From the NCBI GenBank assembly GCA_002439095.1, contig DJOT01000035.1, positions 1-64,000 on the forward strand: DNA of 64,000 bases, written 5' to 3'. A program made the position numbers and the translations under genes. The stretch is from Bacteroidales bacterium UBA6431 (GTDB lineage Bacteria; Bacteroidota; Bacteroidia; Bacteroidales; UBA932). Shown here one piece after another: positions 1-8,223 of this stretch; position 1 is the first letter of the stretch; the number at the start of each line of letters is the position of its first letter. A model generated the notes under the pieces. That model was given only the letters and a program-made list of their open reading frames with translations, searched no databases and had not been told where the DNA came from.

Positions 1-1
1 A

Positions 2-2149
2 TTTCATCGAACTCACGTTATAGTAGCATCAGTGTCGATTGACGACAGTGCAATAGCAAAATCTCACAGATCGGCTATTACTGAATTATTTGGAGATGAA
101 AGAAAGCATTCTCGTGTTATCGGCTATAGTGGCGAGAATGAGTTATTCATTAGGATAGACAGCGCAGTGGAGGCGAACCTTGTGCAAACCAAATTGGGGA
201 ATAAAGTAAAGTATGCTAAAGGTATTTCAGCGATTACGGGAATAACTACTTATGAGCCAACGATATGCGATTATGATGAGAGTTTTGTGAAAACTTCTCT
301 TAAGGCCTCGTTGTTCAACTATTATGATTACGGCTTAAACAATTCTGTAAAGCAGGCCTTTACTGATTTATGCGATAGCTTAAACATTGGAGTTCGAGAG
401 GCGATATATAACGATGATCTGATTGTTTACCGCCTGTCTGATATTGAGTCTGTGGAACAATATAATCTTCTCAGACAATTTCCTGCTATCCAATATATAG
501 AGCCGATGCCTATGATTAAAATTGGTGCGAGCTTGATTAGTGCTCCGTCGAATATTGACATTATGTCTCCTGATGAAAATACAGATTACCCAGTCGTAGG
601 AATTCTCGATGGGGGCGTTTCCGAAATAGAGCATTTATCACCTTGGATTATTGGCCATTCAGGTCCGTATCCTGAGGAGTATTTGGACAAGAATCACGGC
701 ACGTTCATCGGTGGCGTTATAGCGTATGGCGATAAACTCGAAAAACGTGAGATTACAGGAGTAAATGGGATCAAGATATACGACGCCGTTGTAATGCCTG
801 ATACGAATAAAGAAACTCTTGAGGAAGATGACTTTATTGAAAATATTCGAGAGGCTGTTCGGACAAATCCTAATATTAAAATATGGAATCTTTCAATTGG
901 CTACGATGTGTTGGAAGTTCAAGACTCATCCTTTTCTGATTTGGCTGTTGCCCTTGATGGTATACAAGAAGAATTTGGCGTGATTTTTTGTAAAGCTGGT
1001 GGGAATTGTCATAATTTTGAAACCGGGCGTCCTGTAGGCCGTGTAACCATCCCGGCTGAAGGTTTATTATCCATTACTGTAGGCTCTGTCTCAAATGATG
1101 ATACTCCATCTTGCTTTTCTAGAATAGGGCCAGGTTCGGCCAATACCATAAAGCCGGAATTAGTGAGCTATGGTGGAGGGTATGTCAAGCACAATGGAAG
1201 ACTTCTTCTCGATGGTGTGAAATCATTTAGCCCTGATGGACAAGTGTATGAATCTGCGGGGACAAGTTATTCTACCCCACGAATTGCGGCATTGTTGTCA
1301 TCGCTACAAAATGAAATAAGAGAAGAGTGCAATCCTCTGTTAATTAAAGCTTTGGCTATTCATTCCGCAAACTATCCTAAGGACATTAAGCTTGAACAAG
1401 AGGAGCGAGTGAGATATATGGGTTATGGCATACCTGCACCTATAAAAGACATCCTCTTTAACTCTGATCACGAGATAACAATGATACAGTCGGATCGTTT
1501 GATGAAGGGAAAGTTTATGGAGATACTCGAATTTCCGTACCCGGAGTGTCTTATTGATTCGGACGGATATTACTATGGAGACGTTACTATTACATTGGTG
1601 ACTCAACCCAAACTTGTTGCATCACAGGGGGCGGAATATTGTCAATCTGACATTGATGTCAAGTTTGGTACTTTTGATGAAATTGAAAATAAGATTACGA
1701 CTTCGCGTCAACGTAATGAATATGGCCCAGATGGATTTTCGAATATCCTCTTGCCAGCAATGTTTCATACATATGCGTCCTCTAATAAGGATATTGACAA
1801 TCCTTTTATGAGAGAACGTACCTTGTTGAACTATGGTAAGAAATACCAACCAATCAAAAAGTGGCACATCAACCTGTCGGAGATTACACCTGCAAACAAG
1901 GATAAGTATCTTAAAGCTCCAAAAAAATGGTGCTTGAGGTTGAGTGGTTTGTTTAGAGATTTTTCTATAACTAGGGCCGCTTTAGGGGATAGAACATTGT
2001 ATCAAGACTTTTCTTTGGTAATTACGATTAAAGACCCAAATGGCGAAAAGCAGGTTTATAATGAAGTGACTCAGTTGTTAGATAATAGAAATTTCATTCA
2101 CAACGACATTAAACTTCGAGACAATGTACGTGAACGCATATCTATATAA
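2..2149 (+). CDS. S8 subtilisin-like serine protease, probable IetS-type anti-phage protease (5' end cut)
   Basis: Subtilase with a complete triad, numbered from an internal GTG at base 32: Asp193 in VVGILDGGVS, His222 in NHGTFIGGVI and Ser412 in AGTSYSTP, with the oxyanion Asn in CKAGGN. About 170 residues precede the catalytic domain and about 270 follow it. There is no secretion signal in the visible part, which fits a cytoplasmic protease. The frame stays open to the left window edge (FHRTHVIVA precedes the GTG), so the true start lies outside. The length and the large flanking regions resemble IetS, which works with an AAA ATPase (IetA) in the IetAS anti-phage system. The partner would be expected just upstream and cannot be seen, so the IetS name is an inference. 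The gene is clearly richer in A+T than the core genes, which suggests acquired cargo. Confidence 0.72.
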   Translation, partial: FHRTHVIVASVSIDDSAIAKSHRSAITELFGDERKHSRVIGYSGENELFIRIDSAVEANLVQTKLGNKVKYAKGISAITGITTYEPTICDYDESFVKTSLKASLFNYYDYGLNNSVKQAFTDLCDSLNIGVREAIYNDDLIVYRLSDIESVEQYNLLRQFPAIQYIEPMPMIKIGASLISAPSNIDIMSPDENTDYPVVGILDGGVSEIEHLSPWIIGHSGPYPEEYLDKNHGTFIGGVIAYGDKLEKREITGVNGIKIYDAVVMPDTNKETLEEDDFIENIREAVRTNPNIKIWNLSIGYDVLEVQDSSFSDLAVALDGIQEEFGVIFCKAGGNCHNFETGRPVGRVTIPAEGLLSITVGSVSNDDTPSCFSRIGPGSANTIKPELVSYGGGYVKHNGRLLLDGVKSFSPDGQVYESAGTSYSTPRIAALLSSLQNEIREECNPLLIKALAIHSANYPKDIKLEQEERVRYMGYGIPAPIKDILFNSDHEITMIQSDRLMKGKFMEILEFPYPECLIDSDGYYYGDVTITLVTQPKLVASQGAEYCQSDIDVKFGTFDEIENKITTSRQRNEYGPDGFSNILLPAMFHTYASSNKDIDNPFMRERTLLNYGKKYQPIKKWHINLSEITPANKDKYLKAPKKWCLRLSGLFRDFSITRAALGDRTLYQDFSLVITIKDPNGEKQVYNEVTQLLDNRNFIHNDIKLRDNVRERISI

Positions 2150-2325
2150 CCTTCTGAACCTTCGATACAGAGTTCTGCGGTGAACGTCAGCAAAATAAGC
2201 TCTGTTGCGAATACAGAAATTCGGTCAGACTCCATGTCGGGTTAAAAGTCTCCTCTATGCCGGTTGTGCCGTTAACCAAAGAAGAGGCAAAGGCGGCTTC
2301 CTCCACTGGAATAAAGAGGATAGGT

Positions 2326-2376
2326 GTCGAGACTTCAGTCTTTCTCCGTTTCTCTCCGAAAGCCAGAAGACTCGAC
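2326..2376. other. Long stem-loop with 19-nt arms
   Basis: Arms 2326-2344 and 2358-2376 are complementary at 16 of 19 positions, enclosing a 13-nt pyrimidine-rich loop (plus strand). It is the leftmost large stem of the hairpin block and is followed by a small GC-rich hairpin at 2394-2406. Confidence 0.75.
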
Positions 2377-2462
2377 CCTTTCATCCCCCCGCAGCCCCGA
2401 AGGGGCCATAACCGACTCCGCTCCCAAAGTGTAACGCGAGCTTTGTCCCTTGAATCCGAAAG

Positions 2463-2533
2463 TTAAACATAATCGGAGCTTAGTTGTGCAACAGTCGGCT
2501 CCCGCCGCCAGATTACACAACCCCGATTATGTT
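2463..2533. other. Two-part stem-loop with 11-bp outer stem
   Basis: Outer arms AACATAATCGG (2466-2476) and CCGATTATGTT (2523-2533) match perfectly. An inner TTGTG/CACAA helix (2484-2488 with 2516-2520) continues the stem. Confidence 0.75.
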
Positions 2534-2910
2534 AACTGTCTCCTTCAGTGCGAGTTCGACCGTCCTGTCTCCGAATCCGCTCCGTCGGGGCGGCTGGCGA
2601 CATTGAACTCCCTTCAGGGGCCAACGGCCTCCAGGCCCGTCAGGGAGTTCAGGACTTCCGGCGTGATGTGTGTGTGGGGTGTCTCTTCTATTTCAGCGTT
2701 ATCTAAGCTCGACTCTCATTCCTTGAAAGACGGCCGGAAGTCCGAGAGAGTCGCTAGCCTTAGCAGCACAGCTGCGGGCCTTCTCCGTGATTCCTTCAAG
2801 TCTTCGAGCGGAGCTCTCTACTTCAAGAAATCACTACGTCGGCAAGGTATCGGCTTTCGCCGATGGTTCTTTCTGATCGTTCGCATCCGCTCACTGGATA
2901 TTCAGCGGTA

Positions 2911-2953
2911 TTGCGGAAGACGACGGCTCCTTCGTCACCGTCCGCTTCCGCAA
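2911..2953. other. Strong stem-loop, 9 bp plus 5 bp
   Basis: TTGCGGAAG (2911-2919) pairs with CTTCCGCAA (2945-2953); after a 2x2 internal loop GACGG (2922-2926) pairs with CCGTC (2938-2942). The order of helix, symmetrical internal loop and helix is typical of folded RNA. Confidence 0.8.
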
Positions 2954-3032
2954 TGTCTGTTTGGGAGAGGCTCGTTCATCCACGCTTCACAGGCCTTGCG
3001 GCCAGAGAAGCGAGGCTCGCCACTCCATATAG

Positions 3033-3090
3033 GCAGGTCTGGCACGGACTCCATTACGCTTTCGCTCCATTGCGTCCGCACCAGACCTGC
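3033..3090. other. Strong stem-loop with perfect 10-bp base
   Basis: GCAGGTCTGG (3033-3042) pairs with CCAGACCTGC (3081-3090), then GGAC (3046-3049) with GTCC (3074-3077) after a 3x3 internal loop. Confidence 0.8.
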
Positions 3091-3578
3091 TTGGAAAGAG
3101 GTAAGGCTTCGCCTTGATTAATTGACGCTCGCTTGTTCCTCTCCGGAAGTGTCCTCCACTTTGTTCCGGACACATCCTACGATGGCGAGCGGAGACGCGA
3201 GACTGCGACAGACGGCGTTCCGCTTCACTCCACACCGTCAATCCCAGACTCGCAGAGCGGAAACGCTCCGTTGTCACTCCGCTCCCTGTTGTGCCGGGCC
3301 TATACGCTCCAGGGGCTTCAGTTCCTCCGTTACGGCTGTGGGATTTACGCGGAGTCTGCCGAGCCAAAACTGTCTCGTCAGCCTGACCCGCTCCAATCCC
3401 TCCGCCTCCACTCCGTCACCCAAGCCCCTTTCGCCGGCCAGGCTCACACGTCCGAAGTGCGTTGCTATCCGACCTTGATTCGTCTATCATTGCCAGAGCT
3501 GGAAAGACATTCATCTCTCGCCTCGACGTCATACCGTCCGGCCCCTGCCGCGCCTGTCGGCTTGCCTGCTCACTCTCC

Positions 3579-3623
3579 GGAAGGCAGAAAGAACGATGCT
3601 TAGCATCGCCCTTTCCGACTTCC
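3579..3623. other. Three-helix stem-loop
   Basis: GGAAG/CTTCC (3579-3583 with 3619-3623), GAAAG/CTTTC (3587-3591 with 3611-3615) and CGATGC/GCATCG (3594-3599 with 3603-3608) stack in register with 3x3 and 2x2 internal loops and a 3-nt loop. Confidence 0.8.
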
Positions 3624-3924
3624 TGCGAGTCGAGCGTAAGGATATGCGCACGCTCCAAGCTCAGTGCATAATGGAACCGCATCACACGCCAGAAGCGAGA
3701 AAAAGGACATATATGGCGCTGAGAAAACAACAGAATCGGCTTTGCTGCCTTTCTTAAAGATGGTAAGCGATGCCGAGTCTTCAATATTGCCGGATTATCC
3801 GTAACTTTGTCCCTGCTAAAGTCCCTACGAGTTACCTATGTGGGGAAGACTTCAAGCCATACATCCTTTCCGGGCACAGTCCTCCAATCCTGACAACAAC
3901 ATTAACCCGTCAATCGTTGAGGCT

Positions 3925-4722
3925 ATGCCGAAGTATATTCCAAATTCAAGATTCTCAGACTGCTGGGCATCGGTCGGGAACATAACATTCTATCACCGCA
4001 ATGGTCAATGCTATTTCAGAAAGAAGTCCGTTTGCAAGTTCCCACGAACAACGGGGCAGATTGCCGCCTCTGAAATCCATAGTCGTGCGCTTGCCGCGTG
4101 GCGGACACTTGACCACAATACTCAACTCCGTTGGAACGAATACGCTAAAGCCGTTCCATCCCATCGACCGCCGTTTGATGGCACCTCGCATATTACCGGA
4201 CACAATCTTTTCGTGTCGGCATATCACGGGTTTGCACAACTCGGTAAAGAGCATATCCCGGAGCCGAAAGAATGGAGTCCGTTCCCTGTTGTGCATATTG
4301 AGTCCGTGTCAGCAGTTGAGGCTGATGACGGTGGTACACTACGAATCAATTTCAAGGTATTGATGGAGGACGGATGCGATGTCGGCCGATATAGGCTTCA
4401 TCTGAGGATGCAACTCACAAGTCCGGGATCAGGAGTGAGACCAGGACTTATGCGGACTTTTATTGCAGAAGAGAACGTCGCATCGAATGCCGGTTACAAA
4501 GCCTCGGTATTGGTTGAGGATTACAAGGCTATCTGGGGATTGTCATTGCCGGAATATCAAGTCCATTGCAGATATTCGCTCATTGACACTGTCTCTGGCT
4601 ATAGAAACAACCACAGAAAAATGTCATTTCTTATGCCGATGGAATCTAAAAACAACCCTATAGATAAGCAAGGGCGTCCCAAATTCATTTGTGATTGCCT
4701 AGCGCAGAAAAGTGGCGTATGA
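3925..4722 (+). CDS. Beta-rich mobile-element protein, DUF6266-like (paralog 1)
   Basis: The 265-residue product starts MPKYIPNSRFSDCW. The N-terminal part has the layout shared with the two paralogs downstream: a short hydrophobic lead, a glycine- and aromatic-rich strand segment (WASVGNITFYHRNG), a basic patch, a T-x-x-Q step, then two tryptophans in the spaced pattern W-x-x-L and Q-x-x-W-x-x-Y-A. This resembles DUF6266 proteins, common in Bacteroidota mobile elements and of unknown function; the assignment is from remembered pattern only. The C-terminal half is variable. No signal peptide is seen. The ATG at 3925 is preferred over an upstream in-frame start because the family motif begins there. 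It stands apart from its paralogs, separated by two reversed lipoprotein genes. Confidence 0.6.
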   Translation: MPKYIPNSRFSDCWASVGNITFYHRNGQCYFRKKSVCKFPRTTGQIAASEIHSRALAAWRTLDHNTQLRWNEYAKAVPSHRPPFDGTSHITGHNLFVSAYHGFAQLGKEHIPEPKEWSPFPVVHIESVSAVEADDGGTLRINFKVLMEDGCDVGRYRLHLRMQLTSPGSGVRPGLMRTFIAEENVASNAGYKASVLVEDYKAIWGLSLPEYQVHCRYSLIDTVSGYRNNHRKMSFLMPMESKNNPIDKQGRPKFICDCLAQKSGV

Positions 4723-4734
4723 AACACTAACGGT

Positions 4735-5997
4735 TCAGTTCGCCATCAGCGCCTCAGCATAGCCGTCTGTCAGGTTCGGCAAGACGATGGGAGACAATGA
4801 CTTCATGTTGTTCCAATCAAGGTCATAGATTCGTGTACCGTTGAAGGACTCGGAAAAGCAGAGAAGAAGATGATCCGGTCTTCCCGGGTTCGATGTCGCA
4901 GAGAGAATCCTTCCGATATTGTTGCAGGTATATGCAGAATGTCCCATCACTCCCGTCTCGGGATTGACCGGACGGAAAAGGTTTACTCCGGTGCCGTATG
5001 TCACGATATAGACGGCATCCTCGCCGACTTTGAACGGAATCACGGCGGCAGCCTCGATGTCTTCCGCCTTGTGGAATCCGTCCTTGTCCAGCACAACCGT
5101 TGTCCAGTTCCCGTTGCCCCTGTTTGCCGACATCAGGTATGAGCCGGATGTTCCGACTGGCATCCCTGGATAATCCCCGAAAAATTCCGGTCTCAGCCCC
5201 TCCGGCAGAGAGAATGTCGGCTGCACTGGAGCCGGTCTGTCAGACTTCGTCAGATAGTCTGCTCCGATTTCCACCGGCAGTGTCCGCAAGGTGCATATTC
5301 CGTCGCGGCATACAATGGCGGTGGCTGAATTGGTCGTGGTCATAAACAGTGCAATAACGTCAGCTGCAAGCGTCTCCGTCTCTCCAGTGAAGAAATCGAC
5401 ATATACGGCAGCCCTGTTGTCGCCTTTCCCGGTGATTCCGCAGAGACCGAACGACCTCGGGACATTGATGACTGAATGGATATCCTCCGGAAGGGTGATG
5501 CCAAGAGATTTCCGCCCCACGTTGTTTATGTCAAGCGTGAATCCGTCAATCCTCTTGTCCGCATTGCTTATTCCATAGAGCCTCAGTTCCTTAGGCGACT
5601 GGCCGTCAGTGATTTTCAGAGAACCGATTTTCTGAAGTCTACCTTCACGCATTATGCTGACTTCCACATCCGAAGCCGGGTATCTGTATGGCAGCACCGC
5701 AGTTATGCCTTCGGAGGTTGCCGCTTGCGTCTTCGCATATATTCCGGAAGCCTTTCCGACAGGGATCAAATTGTCACCAGTCTCCCAAGTGAATGTAAGA
5801 ACCACATTGTCCGTCTGCCTATATCCCGAACCTTTCAAATGGATGGCATCACCGGGGGCGCAAGTCCGTCCCTCTTCCTCGATGCCGGCATCCTAAATGA
5901 ACACGATCTCCTCCACAGGCTCGAAAGCCTTTCTGTTGCAGGAGCAGAGCACTGCCAAAATTGTCAGTGGACAGAATATCTTATAAAGATGATTCAT
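4735..5997 (-). pseudogene. Surface lipoprotein gene interrupted by in-frame TAG at codon 35
   Basis: Reading from the ATG at 5997 gives a lipoprotein signal ending AVLCSC, then EPVEEIVFI and a TAG (5895-5893). The same frame continues without a break from DAGIEEEGRTC to the stop at 4735, about 385 more codons. The remainder looks like a secreted beta-rich protein: an N-terminal IPT/TIG-like segment (GDAIHLKGSGY, VEVSIMREGRLQKIGSLKI), then repeated strand units resembling a beta-propeller. A single base change therefore separates the export signal from the body. Internal TTG or ATG starts would give a protein without a signal. TAG serves as an ordinary stop in neighbouring genes (for example those ending at 6089 and 9691), so recoding is unlikely. 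Function unknown. Confidence 0.65.
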
Positions 5998-6088
5998 ATA
6001 CTAAGTGTCTGTTTAATAGTTCGTTCCTACTTGTTTGGAATTATTCTTTGAAGTGAAAAATCTTTATGCAAACAAATCAGAATAGCTT

Positions 6089-6832
6089 CTAATAAGTGTC
6101 GCTGTTCACAGTGACAACGACTTCTGTATAGACTCTTCCGCTGCGGATGCGGAATCTCCGCTCACCAATCTCGTATGACATAGGGCTCTCTGATAGTTTC
6201 AGAGTCAGAGTCTTTCCGTTTGTGGAAAATGCCAGAATACTGTCGCTGCAATCCACCTCAATGTCTTCAGAAGGCAGCTTTATGCCGATTGTGTTAGAGC
6301 TATTGTTCACAAGATTCCAAGATAGGCCTCCGACATTGCTGCCCATCTCCGGCATCTGCCCGTGCTCCAGTGGATTGCCGAGAAGGAAATACACATTGGC
6401 TCCGATGGTATTGCCCTTGTCGTCCGTTATCCACGAGTCTGCGTAAACCCTGTACATCAGCGCATCCTCACGGATTGCCTTCTTTCTGGAAGGAAAGTCC
6501 ACCACGCTTTCGGAGTTGCAGATGACATATCCGTGCCCCAACGTCACGGCGACCTCCGGAGCCATATTCGTAAAGTCCGGCAACCCGATATCTCCGATTC
6601 CGTCTTTCTTTCCGCAGTCGAGAATCGGAAGCGAGCCGCTCTTGAAGTTCCCGGAGGAAGTGATATAGACGTTTGAGTTCCCGATGGTGGTACTTCCATT
6701 GTCCTCGTTCATCATCTTGAGCATCGAGGTGCCTTCCGGGAACCTCTCGACCTTATCCGATTTCTCACAGGACAATGTTGTCATTGCGAGTATGGAGCAG
6801 ATGACCGCTCCGAATATTCCGTGATGTTTCAT
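6089..6832 (-). CDS. Lipoprotein, DUF5036-like
   Basis: The 247-residue product begins MKHHGIFGAVICSILAMTTL and has the lipobox TLSC, so it should be a membrane-anchored lipoprotein. The motif region SMLKMMNEDNGSTTIGNSNVYI resembles DUF5036 of Bacteroides lipoproteins; this is recalled, not computed, and function is unknown. It carries no enzyme motif. It lies 91 bases upstream of the interrupted lipoprotein gene on the same strand and probably shares its transcript. Both run against the surrounding element genes. A promoter with an overlapping palindrome lies about 60 bases upstream. Confidence 0.7.
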   Translation of the reverse strand: MKHHGIFGAVICSILAMTTLSCEKSDKVERFPEGTSMLKMMNEDNGSTTIGNSNVYITSSGNFKSGSLPILDCGKKDGIGDIGLPDFTNMAPEVAVTLGHGYVICNSESVVDFPSRKKAIREDALMYRVYADSWITDDKGNTIGANVYFLLGNPLEHGQMPEMGSNVGGLSWNLVNNSSNTIGIKLPSEDIEVDCSDSILAFSTNGKTLTLKLSESPMSYEIGERRFRIRSGRVYTEVVVTVNSDTY

Positions 6833-6891
6833 ACAGATGTTTTTTTATGGTTTGCGGTGCATCAAAAAGTGTGCGCAACCCAAATTCAGCG

Positions 6892-6921
6892 TAAAGATAC
6901 ATCGCGTTTAAGAATCCGCAA
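6892..6921 (-). promoter_or_regulatory. Bacteroidota-type promoter for the lipoprotein pair
   Basis: On the minus strand a TTG (6921-6919) is followed after 19 bp by TATCTTTA (6899-6892), close to the TTTG / 19 bp / TAnnTTTG consensus. The start codon is about 60 bases downstream. Confidence 0.55.
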
Positions 6922-6931
6922 TGACATTGCG
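6917..6931. promoter_or_regulatory. Palindrome overlapping the -33 box
   Basis: CGCAATG-A-CATTGCG is a perfect 15-base inverted repeat that covers the TTG of the minus-strand promoter. The position is that of a repressor operator; the regulator is not identified. Confidence 0.45.
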
Positions 6932-7057
6932 ATTAAAATAGCGCACTAATCTTATAGGTGAAAATCATCTCGAGTAATGTGGCAGTCTTGTAAAGCGAGG
7001 CAAGAGTTGTTGTGAAACAAGATATAAAGTATTAGTTTATGTTATTGTGTACAATTA

Positions 7058-7088
7058 TTTGATTCATAGATTAAATTTATTATATTTG
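7058..7088 (+). promoter_or_regulatory. Consensus Bacteroidota promoter for paralog 2 operon
   Basis: TTTG (7058-7061), 19 bp, TATATTTG (7081-7088): an exact match to the primary sigma factor consensus of Bacteroides. The next ATG in frame with the paralog 2 gene is at 7128, about 35 bases past the expected transcript start. This promoter probably drives the genes through 9691. Confidence 0.75.
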
Positions 7089-7127
7089 TACTCGGAATCG
7101 CAAGGCTGCTTGACTAAATCGGACACA

Positions 7128-8219
7128 ATGATAGTCAGGCCATCCATAGCGTTCAGCGATTTCTCGGGCTCCGCAAAAGGAGTCACTGCCCGGAGCACAA
7201 AGGGCAGAACCATTCTTTCAGCAAAATCGCAGCACAACAGCATAACGACTCCAGCGCAATCCGTGAGCCGCAACACCCTGTCCAGAATCTCCCGGTCATA
7301 CAAGCAGCTTTCCGATTCCCAGATGAAGGGCTGGGAGATTTTGGCGGACAGGATGAAAGGCATCTCGACGTTCGGCAAGGCGGCGGAGCTGACGGCTCAC
7401 AATGCGTTCGTGCGTATCAATACCAACAGGGCGCTCGCAGGGATGCCGGCACTGGAGTCGGCTCCGGTCTATACATCGGATGTGCCGGAGGTGGACTACG
7501 ATGATTTCTGGGTCACGCCTGACAGAATCATATTCGTTGGTCTGAACCAGCCGTCGGAGCATCACAGGCTTGTGGTGAAGATGTCGCAGACCACGAGCAC
7601 GGGCGTTTCTTCCGGATGGAACAGCATCGTCATCATCACTCCTGCGTTCTCTCCAGATTGGGGCGACGCGGACATCACGGAAGCATACATTGACAGGATA
7701 GGATTCGCTCCGGTTACAGGGCAGAAGTATTTCCTGTCGTTCTGGTGGATGGACACGGAGACGGGGTTCACAGGCGAGTCGATGGCCGTTTCCACGATTT
7801 GCGGAGAGTTGTCCAACGTGAACAAGGAGATATACAAGGTACGTCCCAGGATGAACTTCTCGGATGCGGTGTCGGATGCGAACTCTCCGTTCAAGGATAT
7901 GAGGTTGGAACTTTCCGGAAGTCCTGTCCTGGTGACGGCTTCTGGAGAATACGGATTTCTCGGCAACGGGTCGTATATGTACATTGACTTCAATGATGAG
8001 ACTTTCCCACGCAATGAGGTGGACTGCTTCCTTATGGGGAGAGGTCTCGGCAAATGCAAGTACGAGATTGCGTGCATCGAGCATTCCGTCAAGCCGCTTG
8101 TAGGCGTGGACGGATACAGGAGGCGCATCGCCATATCGAGGCGGGGCGGTCAGTATCTGAAGGAGTTCGAGGTGTTCGGGACGGCAGCGGAAGTGGCGGT
8201 GAATGTAATCAGAGGATGA
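7128..8219 (+). CDS. Beta-rich mobile-element protein, DUF6266-like (paralog 2)
   Basis: This is the largest paralog, 363 residues from ATG 7128. It opens with MIVRPSIAFSDFSGSAKGVT, nearly the same as paralog 3 (IAFEEMSGSAKGVT), followed by the T-x-x-Q step, L-S-x-x-Q-x-x-x-W and a conserved A-x-N-x-F/Y-x-R-x-N patch. About 180 extra C-terminal residues are predicted beta-rich (EVDCFLMGRGLGKCKYEIACI). The start is fixed by the consensus promoter, which ends 40 bases upstream and would exclude the upstream TTG-type start at 7047. It is followed after 4 bases by an unknown gene and then by paralog 3, so the three are probably one transcript. No known enzyme or structural motif was recognised. 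Confidence 0.65.
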   Translation: MIVRPSIAFSDFSGSAKGVTARSTKGRTILSAKSQHNSITTPAQSVSRNTLSRISRSYKQLSDSQMKGWEILADRMKGISTFGKAAELTAHNAFVRINTNRALAGMPALESAPVYTSDVPEVDYDDFWVTPDRIIFVGLNQPSEHHRLVVKMSQTTSTGVSSGWNSIVIITPAFSPDWGDADITEAYIDRIGFAPVTGQKYFLSFWWMDTETGFTGESMAVSTICGELSNVNKEIYKVRPRMNFSDAVSDANSPFKDMRLELSGSPVLVTASGEYGFLGNGSYMYIDFNDETFPRNEVDCFLMGRGLGKCKYEIACIEHSVKPLVGVDGYRRRIAISRRGGQYLKEFEVFGTAAEVAVNVIRG

Positions 8220-8223
8220 CGAT

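Larger units (their letters stand above)
2190..3740 (-). ncRNA. Candidate giant structured RNA (hairpin-dense, no convincing gene)
   Basis: This is the only long stretch in the window without a credible protein. Frames are open by chance on both strands but overlap one another and encode Ser/Arg-rich nonsense. Instead there is a run of at least twelve strong stem-loops, many with internal loops and paired flanking arms: 2326-2376, 2394-2406, 2463-2533, 2604-2651, 2711-2752, 2763-2775, 2849-2864, 2911-2953, 2984-3011, 3033-3090, 3103-3115, 3126-3191 and 3579-3623. On the minus strand the loops include GAAA, GCAA and UUCG, stable RNA tetraloops, and unpaired parts are purine-rich, so transcription is probably leftward. 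A weak promoter-like pair (TTG, 19 bp, CATCTTTA) lies near 3755-3785 on the minus strand. Boundaries are approximate. I do not recognise a named RNA family; size and setting recall GOLLD or ROOL RNAs of phages. Confidence 0.5.

Noticed and set aside
2450..3121. Open frame of 223 codons in the hairpin block (and similar ones at 2987-3367, 3133-3603 and 3416-3784)
   Set aside because: They overlap on both strands, are rich in Ser, Arg and Leu, show no domain pattern, and coincide with paired RNA-like arms. Stops are rare there by composition only.
5893..5895. TAG read as glutamine (recoded phage genetic code)
   Set aside because: Neighbouring element genes end normally at TAG (for example at 6089 and 9691, the latter before a terminator), so recoding is not supported.
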